Origin: Planctomycetota bacterium | GTDB lineage: Bacteria; Planctomycetota; Planctomycetia; Pirellulales; Pirellulaceae | Assembly (NCBI GenBank): GCA_016872775.1 | Contig: VGZA01000002.1 | Span: 1-64,000, forward strand | DNA length: 64,000 bases | Direction of reading: 5' to 3' | Part shown: piece after piece, positions 39,701 through 48,700 of the stretch | How positions within the stretch are numbered: the stretch's first letter is position 1 | Layout: each line of letters opens with the position of its first letter | Made by a program: the position numbers and the translations under genes | The notes under the pieces: generated by a model | The model's input: only the letters and a program-made list of their open reading frames with translations | What the model was told of the DNA's origin: nothing | Databases searched by the model: none

Positions 39701-42700
39701 TCGCCATTAAAATCGAAAGCCTGGAAGTCGGCGCCCGTTTCGTTGAACGCCAACACGCGACCGGTATTCGTGATGCCGAATAACACGCTCGACAGCGTTC
39801 CGTCGTACAGGTTCTGCGGGCCAAGCGCCAAACCCTGGAAATTAATCGTGGGAAAATTCCGGATCAAAGTCGCCGCGCCATTTATCAAGCTGATTCGATA
39901 AAACTGCCCCGCCGAACTGACGCCGTAGAGTGTATTCCCGATGAATGACATACCGGTGGTCAAGCCACCGACGCCCGGACCAATAATATCGCCGATCCAG
40001 CCATTGGGTGCCCCCGATGGCACCTTGCCGACGTCGTCATCGGTGAGATCCGCCGTCTGCGCGCGGTAGAGCTTGGACACGCGGCCCTGCTGGGGCACCA
40101 CATCGCGTACCGAGTAATAGAGGTTATATGTGCCCGGTCCGGTGCGCTGGAATGCAAGCGCGTCGACCGTGTCGGTGGTTGTCGTCCATGGGTCGGTACC
40201 ATTCCAATTGGGAATTTCATCATCGTTGAGAACTTCCTCGGTGCAATCGCTGGTGTCGTAAAGAGTCAGCGAACCGGCCAAGTTGTCTTGTCCCGGTTGA
40301 TCGATATATCCGAACAGGTGCCCGTCCGACCGCATGGCGATATCACCAAGCCGCTGGCTGGGCGTACCGCAGGAATAATGCGTGGCGCCGGTGTTGGCGT
40401 TGACCGATCGAATCGACGCGTTCCCCGCCGCGACATACAACTGCACGTCGGCCATGGTAAACGGCCGGACTTCCGTGCCAAGCGCGGTGGCGCTGGAAAT
40501 GTCGATGATCGTCTGCCGGACCGGCGTGATGGGACGGTCCACGCCCGTGACCAGGCTTCCCGTCGTATATCCGTTGAACCCGATGTGATCTTCGACAATG
40601 CGCCGTATCGAATTAATCGGTTCAATGCGCGTCAAAGGCGACGTGGCACCCGATTGGAAGGTCGCGTTCAATGCCTGCGGCAGTCGGGCGTTGGAAGAAA
40701 CCGCAACGAAGTAAGTGCGGGTTCCCGCCGGCGTCCAGGGTTGCGTTGGCGGCGCCGGGAGCAGGCTGCCTTCGTTCGTCTCCTGCGTGATGCCCGCCGG
40801 AAGTTCCGTTAAGCCGATGTAGGGGTCAAGTTTGCCGGCGCTGGCGCGCGACAGGTCGTCCACATCAAGTCCCTGGAACGGCGCGGGCTGATCGTCCAGG
40901 ATATCCGAATCGCGCGCGACCAGGATCAGGCGGCCCGTAGCGTCGTAGACCGCCAGCGTCGCGTCGGGGCGAGCCAGACCGTCGGCATAGTCAATATCGA
41001 AAATCGCCGCGACCGCCTTGGGACCACCATTGACGTTAGCGATCGCCTGGATCAGGTCGTAATCGACGGTAAAACGGTAGAAGTCGACGTCGTTTCCGTT
41101 GGACTGGGTGTCGATGACTCCGGATACGTTCAGATTCGCCTGATCGGAGGTCATCAAGTTGCCGAGGAATTGCGCCCCCGCCCGATTGTCATTCGCGACG
41201 TTGGCTTCCGCCGCCTCACTGACCAGCGGCGAACTGTTCGGTTGCCCGTAGACCTCGATACCGTTGGTCGCGAAGCGGATGTCGGCAAACTGCACCGTCG
41301 AACCCGGTTGATGATCGACCTGCCTAATGCGCACGCTGAGTTCATACGCGCCACGCGTCGCACCACTGAGGCTGTTGACGTCGCCGGTTTCGGCTTTGCT
41401 GCGCACACGCACAAAATAGGTAATGGTGGTCCCTGCGATACCCGGCAGAACCACGCGCATGCCGGAGTCCCGATAATTCACGCCGTAGAAGTCGCCACCC
41501 AGATGTGCGTCGCGGATCAGGCCGCGGGCAACCACGCCGTTCGAGAACAACGTGGCAATGTTGCCGGAATCGTCCGACCGCGCCAAAGTGTTGCCGCTGA
41601 CGTCGAGCAATTCCACGATCGTATCCAGCGCTGGCGCCGTGCCGTCGATATCAAACCAGACTTCGGTGCCCGCGATGCCGCTGAAACTGTAGACGTCGAC
41701 ATCGGTTGGGTCGTCCACGCTGATAAAGCCCTGGATCTCAAAACCGAGCCGCACATTCTCATCGCCCGACTTCTCGTCCTTGGCGAGGTTACCAAGAAGT
41801 TGGGCGGTGAGCGGTGTCTCGTTGACTTTGCCTTTGGCGGTGTCGGCATCCTCCAATTCGCGAACGAAGGCGACGTTTTGATCGTTTCCGAACCGGTCAA
41901 GTTTGATGCTGCGCCAGCTGGTGGCGGTCGCCTGCGCGGTAATCGTGGTCGTCAAACCAGTCGCGAAACTCTGCGCAATATTCGCAGCCGATGAAATCGA
42001 GTCAAAGTCGCCAACCAGCGACGTGCGATCCACGCCAAAAATCAAATCGATGTAGTCTCGCTGGGTCGTGCCGAAAGCCGCAACGACACTTCCGCCCGTG
42101 GAAACGATGATCCCGCCGGCACCATCCGGCAGTAGCGCTTTGCCTTGACCGTCGATACCAACGGCCGCCGCACCGGCACCGTCCTGCAACGTCGCGGACA
42201 ACATACCGTGCAGTTTAACGTTCGCCGCTGTCAACCCAGCCCGCGACCTCGCAAACGTGGCGGCCGGATCGACGACGTCACGATCCTCGTTGGTGATCAG
42301 GATAAAGAACTTGTTCGCTTCGGACCGCAGAGGGTAGTTTGCCAGCGCAAACTCAATAGCCATGAAACCGTCTTCCGCAAAACCCGTATCGACCAGACTG
42401 GGTACCGCGGCCGCATATTCGGTTGCCGTTCCCATGAGCCGATTTCCCGGTCCAAGTGGATGGGGGTGAGCCGCTTCGTGATCGTCGTCACCGCCAAAGC
42501 CAACCAGTCCATAGAGATTTCCACCTGCCGACGTTGCGCCGACTCCCGCGGCAAGCAGCGACTGTTCCAAGCCCAGAATAAATGGGCCCGAGAACTGCTG
42601 CGCCTCCGCCATCGAGGCCGATTCGTCAATCAGAACGATAATGTCGGCGAACGAGGCGCCGCCACAACCGCCTGCACCTTCGACCGTATTGGTTTGCGGT

Positions 42701-45700
42701 TCTCCCTCGGGAGTGAACCCGGCACCCACGGTGCAATCGGACAACGAGGTCATAATGACCGGATGGCCGGTCGTGCCCATGACTTGAATCGTGCCGCCAA
42801 TCCGATCGGTGATGTCCAAAGGCGTCCCACCGGCGGTCAAGCCGGCGCTGCCGCCGGAGAGTTTCACCACCAGACTTTCCGATGAACTGCTTTGCAATCG
42901 CAAGCCACTGTACGTGTGGTGATTGTCGGAGATCACTTCGCCCTGGACGACATGTACGATGTCGGTGTCGTCCCAAATCGTCTCCGTCGTCAATTCACCA
43001 CTTCGGATATCCATGCCATTGACCAGATTGCGCCGGAGCCTGTTAAGGCGAACCAGCGGACCGTGGTTGTCCGTGAACGTATCGAACGGCTGGGCCAATC
43101 CGGTGGTGCGACCGTAATCGATCTTGGTTTTAGACTGCGGCGAATTCACATCGACGCTGATCGCCGCCGCGATGTTGTCACGAATGATGTTATTGACGAT
43201 GATCGGCTGCGCGCCCCGCACGAAGATCGCTGCCGACGAATTCAAGCCTCGCCCATTGCGGTCGGTGCCCGATTTGCCGTTGGCATTGTCTTCAACAATA
43301 CTATTCGTCAACCGCAACGAAGCCTGATGCACTTCGATCGCCTGGAACTGGTCAAAACCGCCCTCGATCGGCGTGCGTCCACCGGCGTGAGCGATCAACG
43401 CATGGTCGATGCTGCCGCTCGACGTCGGTCCGAAATAGAAACCACCCCACTGTCCCGGCGCTGGAGTCGTGTTGCGGGCGTCGTTCAAGGTGTCGAATGT
43501 ACCACTGCTGCCATAGCGATCATCCTGCACCGAAGTGAACAGGATCGGCAGCTCGGTCGTTCCTTCCGCGATCAACTGCGACGAACCGACATTGTTCTCG
43601 ATCCGCGCCGAACCTAATTTCACGATCAACCCGGGATCGATCGCCAGCCGCCCCGAAAGGCGTGCGGTGCTTCCCAGCGGCCCGCCGGGATTCCCCTCAA
43701 TCTGCAGATTCTCCGTAATCACGTGCACGATATCGGCGTCGTCGAACCGCCCGCTGACCCGCAACTTGTCGATCGCCTCACCCAACTGGGTGCGAATGCG
43801 GACAAACAGGCCGTTGATCGAGTTATTCAGCAGCGTGTTGCCGTTCACGTCCGGGCCGATGCGCCCATTCAAATCGTCGAAACTGTTCGGATCGGCCGAA
43901 ATCGCCGCATCGCCACTGAGTCGAATCGTGTTGAACGAAATCGTGGGCCGGGCCTCGATCAAGTGAATCGGAGCATAGACATCCTCGATCGAGTTCACGA
44001 AAACTTTTCCACCGCCATCCTTGATATCGGCCTGATTGACGAAATTCAGATAGACCTGAGCGCCTTCGCGGTCCGAGTCATTCCGGAACACCAGCCCGCC
44101 GTAATCGGCAGGGAAAGCACCGACGCTGGGACCATCGCTGTCGCCGCCGACGGAGTCGTCGCGCAACGATCGCATATAGACCGGGAGCCCGGGAATCCCC
44201 AGGACCTGAATCGCGCCACCGCTGCGGTCTTGATTCAGCGCCGAAGTACCCGCGTCGATATTCGCCTTGCGCAGCTTCAGCAGCGCACCCGCGTCGACCA
44301 TCACCGTGGTATTGCGCGGCACAAGCATTTCCGCGCCGTCCACTGCAGGCAGTCCGTTGTTGTTGAAACCAAGGCGATAGGGACGATTGTCCGCAATCGT
44401 GTCGATCCGGCCGTCCAGACCACCGTTGCCGACGATACGGATAATCGTCGGATCGGCAAAAGCGTCGGGCACCGGCACGCGCGCTGCGGCGGCGGCCAAC
44501 GCCGAGGAAATCGTGTCGTACGGATTGTTAATCGCCCCCGTTCCGTCCGGTCCGTTCGTGGTGTCGTTCGCCTTGTCGACGAAAATCGTATTGCCGCTCT
44601 GGAACCAGAAGTCGAAGACCCCGCCGGGCGTGCCGTTCACGTCGCCGTCCAAAGCTGTCCCGGTGATATCAACCAGCTGCTGGGCTGGCCCCTTGGTGAA
44701 CGTCAATTTCAATTGGTACGGTCCGTCGGTGCGACCTCCAAACCCGGTGTCGGGTACGATCGGATCGTATTCGGTGTTTCCCGTACTCGACACACCCAGA
44801 TAGTAAGTGCCCAGGTCGAGCTGCAACCCGATAAAGGAATCGGTGCTGAAGTAGTCGTCATTTTTCGCCAGCAATTGCCGCCCTGTGGCCGTTTCGCGAT
44901 AGAGCGAAAGGGCCGTGTTCAGGGAACTGGTCGAAGCCAACCGCTCGGCGATCGTCTCGGCGGCGAGATACCCCGGCTGGTCGAGCGTGAATTTGTACAG
45001 ATCGATGTCGGTGCTATCCGGCCGGTGCAAGCGCTGCGCATGCACGATGTCATGATCACCCGGATAGACCGGCTCGCCACGCAGGCCGGCGCCCTGAATT
45101 GACGACAGTTCGAACGAATGCTCCAAGCCGATGGCGTGGCCGATTTCGTGCAGCGCCGTGACGAACCAGTTTCCGCCGTATTCACTGTCGCCCCAATTGT
45201 AGAGCGAGTTCATGATCACGACGTTGTTGCCTAGTGACACACCAAAAATGCCGGCCACGGAATCGGGAGGATAGCTGGGCGCGACCGCGCGAGTATCGCC
45301 GGTCACGACCTGCAGGCCGGAGCCTGCCGTTTCGCGGAATTGGAGGCCGAGTTGCGAGCCCAGCAGCTCAAAGATTTCACGGGCGCGCTGCTTCTGATTC
45401 GGCGTAATCGCGTTGTTCAGATCGTTACCCTGCGGGTCTTTGCCGTACAGGTTGCCGAAATAATAGTCCATCACCGTAATCGTGTCGGGCAGATAGGGCG
45501 TCGTGCCAACCGAATTCACGTGCCGCTCCGGCGCGATTTCCCGATGGCCCGGCTCGTCGTTCCCGCCAGGGAACGGCGGCAGCGAGATATTCTGGGGCTG
45601 GATCTGCGACTGGAAGGTGAGGCCGGCCACGCCGAGCTTTCCGAGATCGGTGGCTGTCGCGTAACTGGAATTCGCGTCGCTGGCGAGACTCAAGGTACTC

Positions 45701-48700
45701 GTCGCAGCGATCGAAAGCGCGTACGCGCCGGTGCTGGTACCGCCCGTACCGTTGCCGGTTGTCGAGTTGTAGGTGGAGTTCCCGCTCGCCGAAACGCCCA
45801 GGTAATACGTCCCCGCCGAGAGCGGTCCTTGCGACAGAACTTCGACCCCGCCGAAGCCATTGCTGTTGACCGTCGCACCGACCTGGTTGCCGCTGGCATC
45901 GAACAGCCGAACAACTCCATCCAGCGTACCACCCTGTGGAGTCAATGTGGCTGTGATGCTCGAGGAGCTGGGAAGATGAAAACGGTACAAGTCGATATCG
46001 TTGGCATCGTTGGCGACGTTCAAATCGTCGCCGACCGAGGCATTGACATTGAACGTATTGGTTGTGAACAGCGAACCGACATCGATCGACGTGGACAACT
46101 GATTGTTCGGCTCGTTGGTGGCTCCGATCTGCAAGTGATAGGTGCCGTTGGGGATGTTCGACGCGAACGTCAGAGTGGCAGTGTTATTCGTCGCCGAATA
46201 GACCACCGTCTGGGGGTAGGTAATTTGATTGGACTGGGTGTCTCGCAACCGGTAAAAGGCCGGGTTCTGGGCCGATGTGGTATTCAGGTCGTCTTCGTTG
46301 AAGTACACGACCACCTGATTGCGGGCCTGGGAAAGTGCAGCACCGACGCGCGAAACCGGTTGTGGAACAATCGCGACGATTTGTGCGCCGAGGTCCAGCT
46401 CAAAATTTACCACGTCGCGATCCGCCCCGCGCCGACGCGGCTCGAGCAAATCGCCCGGGACACTGCGCACGCCTTGAATCGAATAGGCCTGATTGTCGTA
46501 GCCGAGAACCTCCAGCCGGTACTTGTCGTCGACCAGCGTCTCGGAAAAACGCATGATGATTTCGCGCTGGGACTCGCCGAGTCCGATAAAGCCGGGTACG
46601 ATGACCGCATCGTCGGCGCCACCAAGGCGCAGCGGAGAATAGTTGATCGCCGGCACGGCGATGTTGGTGCCGCCGCTGCCGACCTGCAACGAGGCAGTCA
46701 CCAGCGTCCTGGCCGTGGAGTGGTTGTTGATCTCGTTGATCAGTTGCTGTGCCGTCGTTGGCGACGAGGCATTGGAGTTCAGCGTCACGTTGATCGTGGT
46801 CCCCGTGACGGAAATCGTCGGCCGAGCCCCCAGCGCCAGACTGGCCTTGGATACGTTGATCGCGACATTGTTGCCAGCCGCACCCGCGGTGTTCGCGGTA
46901 AAACGCACTTCCAGCGGTACACCCACGTTGAAATTTGTCACGGCGCTGGCCGCACCCGCGCCTGACAAGAGCAACCGCGTGTTGACCGCCGTCGTCGGCG
47001 TAATATTGGTGGTGCCGCTGCCCGAACGAATCGAAGCGATAACCCGAAATTGCGTGCGACTGTCGGCGTTGAGTGCGGTAACCAGGTCTTGCGCCGTCGT
47101 GTTCGCCGCGGCGTTTGTATTCAGGTCAACAAAGATCGTCTTGCCAACCAGCTCGATCCCTGGCAGGGAACTGGCAATGCCCCGATCCGACTTCGTAAAC
47201 CGCAGATTCAACTCGTTGGCGTCGGCGCCCAGATTGACGGCTTTGACGTCAACAATCACCGCGCCGTTGGTACCGAAATCGGACGATACCTGCGCAACCT
47301 CAAACTGACCGTTGGCGCCCGTGCGCGTCAGCCGCACACCTTGGATCGATGTCGGGTCAAGATCCGCCGTCGCATCAAAGCGCAGCGTCAGCTCGCGGGG
47401 CGCGACGTTGCGGAGATTCACACCGGATGGGTCGAGCAACTCCAGCGGATTCGGCTGAACGCCGACCAGGCGCGGACTGTTGACGTTGAGCGAATTCGAC
47501 GACGTGAATGCGACACTCATGTCGTACATCTGCACGGCTCGAGCCGAGCCGGTGACACGCATGAAATAGGTCCCTGCCGCTGGGATCGAAATGTCGGTTA
47601 ATGCCTCGGCGACACCGACCGGGTTGGTGTTACCGCTAGCCAGCACCGTCACGCCGTCCGGAGCCAGGATATCGAACGACAGGTCGCTCTGTGTAAGAGC
47701 GTCAAAGGAAGTACCCGCCGAACACGACCCATCCGAGTTTTGCGGACCGTTGAGATACGTCGAACCGGTCGGCGTCAGAATCGCGTCGATTTTGCCGCCC
47801 GCCGAAACAACGAACTTGTAATAATCGACGTCCGCATCGTCATCGATGCTCGACTGATTGACGACCACTCCCGACGCGCCGAGATTCCCCAGATTCGCCG
47901 CCAACACGGGCAAGTCCGACGGTTCCAAGTTGTCGCCATACTGCCGGTTGACCGCAAGAATATCGTCCTCTTGCGGACCGTCGAAGCGAGCGGAATAGAA
48001 CGGCTCAAGCAGTTTCGTTTCGTTGATTGGACAGACGTGCTCTAACCCCAGGCCGTGACCCGCTTCGTGCGCCGTTACGTTGCGAAGACCTCGCGAATTT
48101 TGCGAAGTATCATCGTAAAAATTATCCCCGGTGTCGAAGACCATGTCGCCATTGTCCGGGAAGAAGTTGTAGGCCAGGATGCCGGCATTTCCGTCAATAG
48201 TGTGGCCACCGATGCGCACGTCACCGCGCACGCTGAGAATTCCGACGGACGATGAGGCGAACGCCGCGCTGTCGTCATTCGGTTCGTAGACGTAATTGAT
48301 TCCCGACACCGCGCTCCAGCGGTCGAACACCGCCTTGAGATGCGGGAACCACGGTCGATTGGAAAGTGGACCGCCTGCCGTACCGTAGATTCCGTCCAAA
48401 GTCGCGATCAAATTGCTGTCGGCAGTCGCTTCCCCGGCAGAGCCCGGGATGCTCAACCCGTCGGCGACAATACTCCAAGTAATTGTCGTCGGGTCACCCT
48501 GACCCAGCGGACCGGGATCGGTGGCCGTCGACGTCCAGCGCGCACTAGCCTGAAACGCATTCGCCTTACCGTCCCTGCCAAACGCATCGGGAAGGGGCGA
48601 GGAACCAGGAAATAATATCGGATGGGGCTCGTAATCGAGCAGCGCCATCAGATAACGGCCCTCGAGCGGCTCGTAAGCGACTTGGCGTAAAAGGCGGCGA

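Noticed and set aside
38092-39783. 563-codon plus-strand open frame inside the giant gene
   Set aside because: It is one of dozens of Arg/Val-rich frames antisense to the giant genes. None has a signal, motif or ribosome-binding site that competes with the sense frames.
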